Of a stretch of 64,000 nt of DNA, positions 18,545 through 30,253 are shown in pieces; positions within the stretch are counted from its first letter, which is position 1, and every line of letters starts with the position of its first letter. The position numbers were made by a program, and so were the translations under genes. Location of the stretch: NCBI GenBank assembly GCA_029204225.1, contig CM055111.1:26321540-26385539 (forward strand), read 5' to 3'. The notes under the pieces are model-generated. The model was not told where the DNA came from. It ran no database searches and saw nothing but the letters and a program-made list of their open reading frames with translations. Origin of the DNA: Diphasiastrum complanatum. Its lineage: Eukaryota; Streptophyta; Lycopodiopsida; Lycopodiales; Lycopodiaceae.

Positions 18545-20715
18545 ACACCAAAAACGCATCCGATTCAAGTTTGGTGGCTCTGACGAGGATGACTCTCGGA
18601 CTCCTCCAAAGAAATCTCAATAAAAAAAACCTGCTGATCCTCCTAGAGTTTCTAAACCTGTGAACTCGAAGTGCCTTAATTATGAGTGGGCCGTCAAATA
18701 TAATCATGAGGATGGAATGAAGCTATACTTGTGCCGAAAGCCGAGCACAGAGTTAGATCTGAAGGAGTCTAAATGTTGTGGCCCTATCACATGGGTGGAT
18801 TATGAAGGAGAGGACAATCTGGATACTCTTATTTTGACAGTCGAGGATCCAAATAATCAGAAGCAATCAAACCTTTTGTTTGCAGTCAATGAGAAGCTTT
18901 GTCGTATTGATTTATGTTCTCCATCTATACTTTCACGACATTTATCCAACTCGAATAACATGATTGTTACCCTTGGTCCATTTGTGCAAAAAGAAGTACC
19001 AGTGGAGCCTCCTCCTACATATGATGGACAGATTACAAGGTTTTCGTAGGCTTAACGACCGAAGAAGGGAAATTGCTAGCCTGGGACCACAATAATGATA
19101 ATGATTATCGAGCAAAGATGTCTTTTATTGAAAAAATAAGATTTTTCAATCATGAATTTGAGGACCATCTTGTTAAGCACGAGAAGCTTGATATAAATCT
19201 CAGGCGCACATGTTTGCTTGAAGTCGGAGTTTTTATTGGTGAGTCTGAGAGGTCAGACGGATTAAGACGTTTTGATCTGTTATTTCAACTGGCCTTCCAC
19301 AGTGGAAAGATCTGGGAGCTTGAAGATGGAGAATAAGGAGCTAAAAGGCCAAAAGACTGGTAGAATAAAAGATGAAATTGCAGGTGGAAAAAAATCAAAA
19401 AATAAAATAAAAGATTGGCTTGTGGAGGAGCTGTCGGAGGATATGAAAGGGCATCTTTGGAGATCCTTGCAGGGAGTCAAAGACGAGGTGGTACTCACCT
19501 CTATTTTGACTTGAGTTATTGAGAAGATGCTATCTCTAGAAGAAATGGTCAAAGAATTTTCCAAGTACGTATATTGCTGATAAGTGTGCCTTAATTTAAT
19601 TTAAGTGTGCTTAGTTTTTCATTTAATCATGTGCCTTACATTTTTTTTTTGCAGTCATAAAATCTTCATGAGGATACAAGAAGTCACGGTGCGGAGGCTG
19701 GCTTGTAGAATTTGGGAGGAAGTCATAACAAACTATCCGCTTTTAAGCTGTCATGCTGCCCTTTCTGAATATTTCTTGTCGTTTAAAACTTTTAAGTTGA
19801 TACTTATTTTCATTTCCTTATTTGTTTTACTTGATGGTTTGATTTATAATCTAAAGCGATGATTTATGTTTTTTACAGCCAAAGCGAGTGAAGGGTGTGG
19901 ATACAGTTGATTGCCCACCCAATTTTTTAATGCATATAGAGAGAGCGAAACAAGAGCGCACAAGAATTGAAATCTGCAGCAACATGCCTTCTCTTTCGGA
20001 AGAATTTAAGACCTTTATGAATAATGATCCCACTATTAACCCCGTGTATTATAAAGTTTTTGTTGGGGATGTACAATAACTGATATCAATTTTTCCCCGA
20101 AAGGATTACAGCCTGGCCATTGCTGATATTCCGTATGGGTTTCGCTTGTTGAATTCTATTTATGATGAGAAAGCATTTACCTTCAAACAGATATCGCAGA
20201 TGATTGCAGATTTGAAAGCTTTGACCACAGCTCAAATGTGGAGATTTATTGTATTTCATAGTGCTGCACAAACAGCTTCGGTGCTTGCATCATTAAGAGA
20301 GCACACTCATGGAGCTGAAAATATGATGTGGTGAGATGTGGTTCATAAAATAAATATATTTGCTCACAAATATTTTATTAGTCTTATAGATTAAGAGAAA
20401 ATATTTGTTTATAAAAATTATTTTCTGCAGGCACAAAACGAATGTTAGCTTTGCTCCAAGGTCCAGATTATTAAGCTCTTTTGAAATGATTAGCATTGGG
20501 TATTTTGATAGCCTTGAGTTAAGACTCATTGCAATGACGACTGCAGCAATGTGTTCAGTTTTTCTGCCGTGACACGTAAGTTGAGGCATATTGAGGTGTC
20601 TCATGCCCTCGTCAACTTTTACCAAAAGCCTCAACGATTAAGAAACGAGCTGATTACATTGTTTTCAATTTAGGATAAATGGTTATTTGATCTGTTTGCT
20701 AGAACAAGTATTTAA
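18545..20715 (+). pseudogene. Decayed multi-exon gene with a beta-class DNA amino-methyltransferase-like domain
   Basis: The C-terminal part has the order of beta-class N6-adenine/N4-cytosine methyltransferases: YYKVFVGDV, then DYSLAIADIPYGF (motif IV, normally DPPYG-like; 20104-20140), MWRFIVFHSAAQT, the strand MMW-HKTNVSF across an intron, SSFEMISIGYF, then NFYQKPQRLRNELITLFS and the degraded motif I DKWLFDLFARTS (about 20672-20707; normally DLFxGTG). Introns 19565-19654 and 20331-20430 are GT-AG and keep codon phase; another acceptor lies at 19878. The N-terminal part (18545-19540) has a basic start, KRIRFKFGGSDEDDSR, and unrecognised sequence such as YKVFVGLTTEEGKLLAWDHN. Several stops and at least three frameshifts make it a relic. 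The enzyme family methylates DNA bases; any role here is unknown. It could derive from a host gene or from a transposon-borne methyltransferase. Confidence 0.72.
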
Positions 20716-20757
20716 AATTTCATTTGCTTTTTTTACATTCATTTATTTTTCGATTCC

Positions 20758-20940
20758 TCATCTTTTTGTCGAACACTTGATGTCTGCTTCATTTGGCGGC
20801 CTTCTCTCATCACCTGTGACGACTTCCCACACATCTTTCTCCATCAGTATGTTTTTCATTTTGAATTTCCACACTGCATAGTTGGAAATCCCGTCCAATT
20901 TGCTACTTTCACTCAAAATGGACTCTCCCATGTTTGTCAT
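20758..20940 (-). mobile_element. Copia element B: gag N-terminus fragment
   Basis: The minus strand reads MTNMGESILSESSKLDGISN and then YAVWKFKMKNIL and DVWEVVTGDE, the typical start of a Copia gag polyprotein. It ends after 60 codons next to the methyltransferase-like relic. The primer binding site and a probable LTR of the same orientation lie upstream at 22238 and beyond. Confidence 0.8.
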
Positions 20941-22237
20941 CGCAAAACTGCTTGAAAGTTCTGCCTTAAGGCTAAGAACAGTATGTCGAGGCCAACAGTG
21001 ATGTCAGAAGTTGAAAATAATGACCTGCACTTTTTTTCTTACCAGGCCACTCGCCGCTTTTCCACCAATTTGAAAGCCAAATCGGCGTCGCCTTCCGAAA
21101 TGCACTCAGTCGTCAACTCCCAACAATGTGCCCAATGGAATGGTGAAACTACTTCTGGCGTACTCCGAACACTTTCTCCACTGCAACCACTCTGTTTTGC
21201 TGTACCGTACTTGTAGGTACAGTCCGGGTGCCCTTCGTTTGGAGGTTATAGCCTTTCGTTTGGGTCAAAACGGGCAAAGGACCCAAAAATAGGGACTTTT
21301 CTAGCTTTTGAACTGTTTCTTCACTTTGAAGAAACTTCACTCTTCACTTGTGAAGGGACCCAACTCAACTTTCAATATGAAAATTTTTAATGAAGTTGAA
21401 GGCCAGAATGCACTTCAATTCTTTAGGGCCTTGTTCAAAGCTCATCCAATGGCTGAACCAGATCTTGTGGTTCAAATTTCTCTCCCATCACAGATTCTGG
21501 ACCGTTGATTCATTTGACACCTCATCTAAAGGTTCAAAGTACATCTGGGCATCGAACCAAACTCCTGTAGACGCTATGGTCTTCAATACACAAAGTTGTT
21601 CATTGGGCGCGCGAAAAACCCGCGACTTCCCTGCCTGCGGCTGCGCCTCCCTTCTCTGAAAACTATCAGATCAAGCTCTCCTGTGGTTCATTTTGAGCAC
21701 GATCTGAGGCCTGGAGCAGGGTCGCTCTACTGAATCCATGACTGTAGAGTGTTCAGTCAGGAAATTCTGTGGAGAAACGGTGATTTTAGCTCAACTTGAC
21801 AAAGTGGCTTTTTCACCTTTTTACCGCAAACCTGCTAGGTTAACTGTCTGGAGACAAATCTCTGACATAAACCTCAGAATCTCTCCATGGCTGATTGACA
21901 GTGTGATTAGCTTCCTTCTTGTCCTTACGGCATCCAAAACGGTGCACAAACAACAAAGAAATCACCAGTTATGTATAAAAAACCGTAACCCCAAGTCCGG
22001 TTTCAATTTTCAGCTGGCTTCGAAATTGTCAATTTTTCACCAAATTTTTCCCTGTCTGATGCTATGCACAGGCTAATAATCCCTCTGCTGAGCTTAGCAA
22101 GTCTCTATAAACTAGAAACCGTGCACCAGTGCTTCTCTTTCCGTGTTTAACCCGCCGTGAAACCTGGAACTCTCAGAATACAGTTCTCCCGAAGCTCTCT
22201 TCAACGACGACACTGTACTGTGTACACTCCCTGTACG
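20941..22237 (-). other. Copia element B leader between primer site and gag
   Basis: About 1.3 kb lies between the gag start and the primer binding site. It has open frames of up to 112 codons but no recognised domain. It is long for a Copia leader, so an insertion within it is possible. Confidence 0.45.
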
Positions 22238-22249
22238 GCTCTGATACCA
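22238..22249 (-). other. Primer binding site (initiator-Met tRNA) of Copia element B
   Basis: The minus strand reads TGGTATCAGAGC, complementary to the 3' end of plant initiator-Met tRNA, the usual primer of Copia elements. Confidence 0.8.
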
Positions 22250-22515
22250 ACTTAGAGTTTGCTTTGCACAGGAACACAGATCATGCGACATAGTAACACA
22301 GACAGAAAACACTCTCCTCAGCAAGCTCACATAGCAACTGTATTTCTCAAAATGAAATTACACTGTACATATAGTTGTTCACTCAGGCAACCCATGCATG
22401 ACCCAGGTTGCTGTTGGCGGGATGCGTGTCCTGTTGACTTGCCTCGTGGCGAGGCCAAATGATCCTTATCCACTGATAGGACCCACAGTATAGTAACACA
22501 GTGATTCTAACTTTA
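22250..22515 (-). mobile_element. Probable 5' LTR of Copia element B
   Basis: The sequence lies directly upstream of the primer site in the minus orientation and meets the broken integrase of element A near 22520. The far border is not sharp; a TGTTACTATACTG phrase near 22500 may be its start. This suggests B was inserted into, or recombined with, element A. Confidence 0.4.
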
Positions 22516-22519
22516 ATTC

Positions 22520-23268
22520 TAACTAAGATGACATCCTGGCTAACGAATATCTTCGATTGATAGGATCGAACAACTTGTAGGAGGCTTGATCTGGAGTAGT
22601 GTAGCTAATGGAAATACATTTGATACTTTGGAAGTTGAGCTTCTTCCTGAGATCATGAGGAATCTGCGCATAAGCAGTACATACAAAAACTTGTAAGTTT
22701 GATAAAGAATGTTTGGTGAAATAGCTTCAGCCCTGAAGAACTTCGGAAGTGACGCATGTGATATCATGCACTTTGCTGATTCGACTAAGGTTCTGTTCTT
22801 TCTCTCAGCAAGACCATTTGATTAAGGCGAATAAAAGGTAATGTATTGTTGTTCAATGTCATTGTTAAGGCAATACTCCTTGAATTTGGTGGAGATGTAT
22901 TCTCCCCTGTTGTCAGACTCAATGCTTTGATTCGTTTTCCAATTTGATTTTCTACATGCTCTTTGAATTGTCTGAACTTGATAAAAGCCTCCGATTTTTT
23001 GCTTAATGAAGTAAACATCTTTTCTTCGAGAGAATTTGTCAATAAAGGTAATAAAATACTTTCCATCTAGCAATGATGGAGTTTGCATAGGTCCACATAT
23101 ATCTGAATGAACAACATCTAATAGACCTTTTGTTGCATGCCTATGACTCAATCTAAAAGGAATCCTAGTCTGCTTTCCAAGAATGCAGCTATGGCAGACA
23201 GGGAGATCGATTGTCTGGACATGTTTGAAATAGATGCATAATTCAAGTGTCCTAAGCGATGATGTCAT
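22520..23268 (-). pseudogene. Copia element A integrase, core and C-terminal region
   Basis: The minus strand reads LPVCHSCILGKQTRIPFRLS, LLDVVHSDICGPMQTPS, KYFITFIDKFSRRKDVYF, IESDNRGEYISTKFKEY, then after a stop NGLAERKNRTL, FFRAEAISPNILYQ and a C-terminal region in a shifted frame. The catalytic D,D-35-E core is recognisable: VHSDICGPMQ, SDNRGEY, with the Glu expected near the YITFYSP region lost in the break. Several stops make it inactive. Confidence 0.85.
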
Positions 23269-23848
23269 AGTAATGCTTTATTGACAAGAACAGAGGTTTT
23301 CAAGTCTTGATTAGAACAAGAATAACATTGTGCCAATCCATATAAGTATCCATGCCTCTTGCTGAGTGCAAGGATCGTATTACTCCTATCAATAATTTTG
23401 CATTGATCAGATTCAAACTCCACCTTATGACCTAAATCTATAATTCTATTTAGTGATAACATATTTGTAGAGAGTTTAGGAACATACAAAACTTTTGACA
23501 ATAGTTTGAATTGATCATGCTAGAACCTTAATCTTACAATACCTTCACCTTCGATAGTGTGAGTGCTATCATCACCAAGATGAACATACTTCTTTGTGTT
23601 GTAAGGCGTATAGGAATAGAAAATCTCATGACGATTGGTCATATGTTGAGTAGCTCCAGAATCCAGAAACCACGAATCATCCGAATTCGCATTTTTTTTT
23701 CTTTGACCATCAAAGTGGCTTCGTCCATTTCGACTTCAAAAGTTGTAACTATATTTGCTTGTTGATCAGGTTGCTTGGCTGCATTATTCGCTTTGAGAAT
23801 TTGACAGTCCTGGATCTCATGGTTATTGCGCTTGCAATAACTGCAAAA
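23016..23848 (-). repeat. Tandem unit 1 of the Copia A internal triplication (833 bases)
   Basis: The unit carries zinc-knuckle, protease and GAG-pre-integrase to integrase N-terminus. The zinc knuckle reads CSYCKRNNHEIQDC (C-x2-C-x4-H-x4-C). Compared with the other units it lacks about 37 bases in the stretch encoding LALDLDYPSGKV. Its borders lie at a shared AACATCTT...TTCGA phrase. Confidence 0.88.
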
Positions 23849-24718
23849 CATCTTTTCTTCGAGAGAATTTGTCAACAAAGGTAATAAAATACTTTGCATC
23901 TAGCAATGATGGAGTTTGCATAGGTCCACATATATCTGAATGAACAACATCTAATAGACCTTTTGTTGCATGCCTATGACTCAATCTAAAAGGAATCCTA
24001 GTATGCTTTCCAAGAATGCAGCTATGGCAGACAAGGAGATCGACTTTGCCAGAAGGATAGTCGAGATCAAGTGCTAGGGATTGTTTGGACATGTTTGAAA
24101 TAGATGCATAATTCAAGTGTCCTGAACGATGAGGTCATAGTAATGCTTTATTGACAAGAACAGAGGTTTTCAAGTCTTGATTAGACAAGAATAACATTGT
24201 GCCAATCCATATAAGTATCCATGCCTCTTGCCGAGTGCAAGGATCGTATTACTCCTATCGATAATTTTGCATTGATCAGATTCAAACTCCACCTTATGAC
24301 CTAAATCTATAATTCTATTTACTGATAACATATTTGTAGAGAGTTTAGGAACATACAAAACTTTTGACAATAGTTTGAATTGATCATGCTAGCACCTTAA
24401 TCTTACATTACCTTCACCTTCGATAGTGTGAGTGCTATCGTCACCAAGATGAACATACTTCTTTGTGCTGTAAGGTGTATAGGAATAGAAAATCTCATGA
24501 TGACTGGTCATATGTTGAGTAGCTCTAGAATCCAGAAACCACGAATCATCCGAATTCACATTTTTTTTTTCTTTGACCATCAAAGTGGCTTCGTCCATTT
24601 CGACTTCAAAAGTTGTAACTATATTTGTTTGTTGATCAGGTTACTTGGCTGCATTATTCGCTTTGAGAATTTGACAGTCCTGGATCTCATGGTTATTGCG
24701 CTTGCAGTACCTGCAAAA
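23849..24718 (-). repeat. Tandem unit 2 of the Copia A internal triplication (870 bases)
   Basis: The content is the same as unit 1: WFLDSRATQHMTS (protease active-site region, DSG-type changed to DSR), KYVHLGDDSTHTIEGEG, LSKVLYVPKLSTNMLSVNRI, then VCHSCILGK and DKFSRRKDVLQ. At the border the integrase frame runs straight into the next zinc-knuckle segment. Confidence 0.88.
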
Positions 24719-25582
24719 CATCTTTTCTTCGAGAGAATTTGTCAACAAAGGTAATAAAATACTTTGCATCTAGCAATGATGGAGTTTGCATAGGTCCACA
24801 TGTATCTGAATGAACAACATCTAATAGACCTTTTGTTGCATGCTTATGACTCAATGTAAAAGGAATCATAGTCTGCTTTCCAAGAATGCAGCTATGGCAG
24901 ACAGAGAGATTGACTTTGCCAGAAGGATAGTCGAGATCAAGTGCTAGGGATTGTCTGGACATGTTTGAAATAGATGCATAATTCAAGTGTCCTAAGCGAT
25001 GATGTCATAGTAATGCTTTATTGACAAGAACAGAGATTTTCAAGTCTTGATTAGAACAAGAATAACATTGTGCCAATCCATATAAGTATCCATGCCTCTT
25101 GCCGAGTGCAAGGATCGTATTACTCCTATCGATAATTTTGCTTTGATCAGATTCAAACTCCACCTGACCTAAATCTGTAATTCAATTTACTGATAGCATA
25201 TTTGTAGAGAGTTTAGGAACATACAAAACTTTTGACAATAGTTTGAATTGATCATGTTGGAATCTTAATCTTACAATACCTTCACCTTCGATAGTGTGAG
25301 TGCTATCGTCACCAAGATGAACATACTTCTGTGCTGTAAGGCATATAGGAATAGAAAATCTCACGACAATTGGTCATATGTTGAGTAGCTCCAGAATCCA
25401 AAAACCATGAATCATCTGAATTTGCATTTTTTCTTCTTTGACCATCAAAGTGGCTTCGTCCATTTCGACTTCAAAAGTTGTAACTATATTTGCTTGTTGA
25501 TCAGGTTGCTTGGCTGCATTATTCGCTTTGAGAATTTGACAGTCTTGGATCTCATGGTTATTGTGTTTGCAATAACTGAAAA
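24719..25582 (-). repeat. Tandem unit 3 of the Copia A internal triplication (about 864 bases)
   Basis: The third copy lies nearest to gag. It has the same domain order; small differences include a shortened KKYVHLG region and DLGHK lost by a short deletion near 25165. The downstream zinc knuckle has lost its first Cys (FFSYCKHNNHEIQDC). Confidence 0.86.
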
Positions 25583-25599
25583 ACATCTTCTTCTTCGAT

Positions 25600-25745
25600 G
25601 AATGTAGATTCGATGCAAACTGCTTGGAGCCTTTCGGCTTCTATTGTGCTTGCAATAGCTGAAAAACATCTTCTTCTATAATGTTCTTGACTTTTAGTCT
25701 GTTTTTGATTCGATGCAAATTGCTTGGAGCCTTTCGGCTTCTATC
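25600..25745 (-). repeat. 100-base tandem duplication at the gag/zinc-knuckle boundary
   Basis: The phrase GATTCGATGCAAA with following TGCTTGGAGCCTTTCGGCTT begins at 25607 and again at 25707. It lies immediately beside the larger triplication. Confidence 0.85.
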
Positions 25746-26335
25746 GTGTTGAGCCCTTGTTGACATATAGAGCATGAGAAGAAGAGGTAGATGGAGCGTC
25801 TTGACTTCTTCGATTATCTTCTTGCAACATCATAGTAATAACTCTGGCAAGAGTTGAATCTGAGTGTGTCATGATGATCATCACCCAGTTCTCATTTGTA
25901 GAGGGCAAACTTGAAAGCAATGTCATAATTGCCTCTTGATCATCTATGACTGATCCAACAGCGGCCATCTGTTGCAAGAGATTCTTAAACTGGTTAATAT
26001 GATTATGAAGAGAATTCAACATCTTGAGTGTGAAGAATTTCCTTCGAAGATGTAACTTGGTAGTTACGTCTCTCACATCATATAGTGAGCTCAAGATGTC
26101 CCAAACTTTTTTCGAAGTTTTGGCTTCAGCTACGTGAGTATTTGATATATCGAGGATAATAAGCGCGAAAGCTTTACCATCCTTCAATTTCCACTTTGAG
26201 TCGTCTATGTCATCTTTAGGCTTCACTTCAATACCTGTAACAACATCCCACAACTCGTTAGCGACTAGCAAGGTCTTCATCTTAAATTTTCATAAATGAG
26301 AATTGGATCAATTCAGCTTGTCAGCGATGAGGCAA
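25741..26335 (-). pseudogene. Copia element A gag
   Basis: The minus strand is open for 179 codons from 26280: MKTLLVANELWDVVTG, AFALIILDISNTHVAEAKTS, KKVWDILSSLYDVRD and LRRKFFTLKMLNSLHNHINQ, a Copia gag (UBN2-type). The Met at 26280 is internal; a degraded NYSHWKFKM-like start with one stop lies upstream. Gag forms the virus-like particle of the retrotransposon. The downstream part reaches the zinc knuckle after the 100-base duplication. Confidence 0.85.
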
Positions 26336-26506
26336 CTTTACTTTGAGAATCTATCTGAAACTTTAGTCTGTTGACGTTAAGAGAGATACCGTGCTGTGGA
26401 AATCAATTCTCTGATAACGAAACAAATTGATTCGAACTGAAGAATAATTGATATTCCGAAAGATATCAAGTATAAGAACTTGCGCTCTGATATAGTATTA
26501 GGCCTT

Positions 26507-26518
26507 GCTCTGATACCA
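26507..26518 (-). other. Primer binding site (initiator-Met tRNA) of Copia element A
   Basis: The minus strand reads TGGTATCAGAGC, directly adjacent to the LTR end at 26519. Confidence 0.9.
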
Positions 26519-27589
<1,071 letters not shown>

Positions 27590-27839
27590 ATACCAAGGTC
27601 CCATGTGTTGTCCTATTGTAGTCAAGACAATAAAAGGCCTTGTCCTATTGTAACCTATCCTAGTTGTACCTTGTAGCTTACCTACTAGAGTTTACCCATA
27701 AAACCTACAAAAGTCTATGGAAATGGGTCCTACAACTAGCCTGAACTCAAGATCACTCTGTGTTAACCCAAGGTAAAGGTGCCACATAGGATTGATTAGC
27801 ACTAAACTAATCACAATTAAAAAACTTGTCTAGGCAAGG

Positions 27840-29565
27840 AAGAGGCCCTTTTTGAGTCCAGAAGCGGTCCTAATGACTTTCAAAGTCTAAAGACCATCCT
27901 GATCGGTTATACTTCTGCTGACAACACCTACAAGCTGTATAATCCCGATACCCAATAGATTTTATTAGTAGAGATACAGTCTTTATGGAGGATTGGTTCA
28001 TCGACTTCAAGGGCAAAGGTAAAGTTCCATGCGAATCTTTGACACCTGCCACTGTCATGACAATTCGAGCCTCGAGCTCCATCATGCCGATAGTCGACCA
28101 ACTACTTGACAACGAATCAGAGAAAAACATTGATGTTACTCAATGACAAAGGAATGGATCATCACCCAACGCGACCTCCAAGAAAATCGAACCGAGTGTG
28201 CACACAACCACTAAGTATATTCCTGAGTTAGCTTGTCTTTTAATTCAGGAACTTGACTACAATAGAAGAGGCACTTAGCCAATCAGACTTTGATCTCCAG
28301 AGAGAAGCATGGATAGAGAGTATCTCTGTCTGATCAAGAACCAAACATGGTCATTGGTCGAACTACCTGTCGGCGACAATCTTATCAATTGCAAATGGGT
28401 CTTCAAGATCAAGTATAAAGTTGACGGGAGTATTGACCAAAGGAAGGCCCAACTAGTAGCCAGAAGATTTTTTCAGATCCCAAACATTGACTACAATGAG
28501 ACTTTCAATCCAGCAGTCAACCATTTATTGATCCGAGTCCTCTTATCATTTATTGTTGAGGCCAATCTCGAAGTACATCAACTCGATGTACAAACAATTT
28601 ATCTGAATGGAGTTATAGAAGAAGATATTTACATGATACCACCTGAGGGATACGTTCTCGAAGGTATGAAAAATCATGTCCGTAAACTCCCCAAGGCATT
28701 TTATGGCTTGAAACAATCAACAAGAGCTTGGTTTCCAAGGATCAACACATTTCTCATCCAACATGGTTTCAAACTAAGCACTGCTGATTCTAATGTCTAT
28801 TTCAAGTTTGTGCAACATTCCTTCATTATTATCACTTTGTATGTCGATGATGCATTGCTTTTCAGCAACAGTACTGATCATGTGAAGGATGCTACTATTG
28901 TCATTTGAATTTGACATGACCGATCTGGGTGAGGCTCACTATTGTCTAGGAATTCAAATCCACGGAGATAGAGAGAGACAATTGATTTACCTTACTCAAC
29001 AAAGATATCTTCATAATACTCTTATTCGATATAATCTGATTAATTGAAAAGAAGCTCGCTCACCAATGGATCCAGGCTTGTGACTATCAAAGGACCAATG
29101 TCCTCAGACCAAGCATGAAAAGGAGCAAATGAGAGAGTATCTGTATCAGTCAATACTCGACTCTCTCATGTATGCAATAGTCTGTACAAGAGCTGGCATC
29201 ACTTTTGCAGTTAGCTCATTAAGCCAATTCATGGCTAATCCTGGCATCATACATTGGAAGGCTCTTATCAGAGTCATGAGATACATTCAAGCTAAAATGG
29301 ATCTGTGCATCTGCCATGGAGAAGTCGACAACGACAATCTTCATCAACTAAGTGGATATTCATATGTGAGTTGGGGAGGAGATGTAGATACTTGTAAGTT
29401 CACATCTGGAATTAGATTTTTCTTCAAAAACGGTCCTATGTCTTGGAACAGTTGTAAGCAGACCTCCATGCCCTCTCATCCACAGAAGCATAATACATTC
29501 ATGCTTCTCAAGTTATTAAGGAAGCAATTTGGTTGAGAAATTTACTATCAGATATTAGTCTAAAT
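27840..29565 (+). mobile_element. Ty1/Copia element C: integrase end, RT and RNase H relic
   Basis: The plus strand starts with the integrase C-terminus (KTILIGYTSADNTYKLYNP near 27886). RT follows at 28309-28908: QTWSLVELP, INCKWVFKIKYKVDGSIDQR, KAQLVARRF, VHQLDVQTIYLNG, FYGLKQSTRAWF and the catalytic TLYVDDALLF. After a frameshift near 28900 come TDLGEAHYCLGIQI and RNase H (YVSWGGDVDTCKFTSG, MSWNSCKQTS). In RNase H the expected SSTEAEY block is damaged. Gag, protease and most of integrase are missing on the left, where the LTR of element A ends. Confidence 0.92.
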
Positions 29566-29572
29566 TAGTACA

Positions 29573-30253
29573 CTCTGGGGGTGTTGGATTTATTTCCTCT
29601 ACTCTCCTAAATCCCATGTTAATCTAGTTCCATTCATATTGCTGTAGTTTTACATGCATTATCGCACAGTCTGCAAAAATACTCTATTATTGAAGACATG
29701 CAAAATAATGGTAGCCTGACTTGTCGGATTTGGATGACTTGTCGGGAAATCCCAAGTTGGTCGACTTATAGGGGAGTCCGACTTATCGACTCAACCAACT
29801 ATCGTCGAGAACCATCAAACAACTATTCTGACTCCATTGACTATCAGCAACGACACGCTCAACTCGGAATAGTTGAAGCCTTCTCACACCCACTTTATGT
29901 ATTGTGCAACTACTTGGACAATGACATCAACAGCCATGATCTATTCAAGATGACACAATGGCTCCATGCCATCTTTTTATACATATATCTGCACAAATGT
30001 AAAATATATATACACTTGGTCATTGTGATCAGTCAATAATGTTAATGCCAAATAAGATAGGCTGATTCCATATATGCTCGAGCGTTCATAGACGCCGAGA
30101 TGACAGTTTATCAAAGACAGACATAGTAGATGCTTTCACATGTTGATTCTTTCTTTTCAGACTGATTGTTAGAATAAGCTCATAGTTGTTACAGATCGTA
30201 GTTAGCTTTGTGAGCATGCGATTGCTTTCACTATTATTTTGTGCTCGCCAACA
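29573..30253 (+). mobile_element. Polypurine tract and 3' LTR of Copia element C
   Basis: A short CTCTGGGGG tract precedes TGTTGGAT at 29582. The LTR runs to CCAACA ending at 30253, about 672 bases. It contains TTTTTATACATATATC (possible TATA box) near 29974 and phrases shared with the element A LTR. The 5' LTR is not present. Confidence 0.65.

Noticed and set aside
22238-22249. TGGTATCAGAGC sites as evidence of tRNA genes
   Set aside because: These 12-base matches are retrotransposon primer binding sites next to LTRs; no cloverleaf-like sequence surrounds them.
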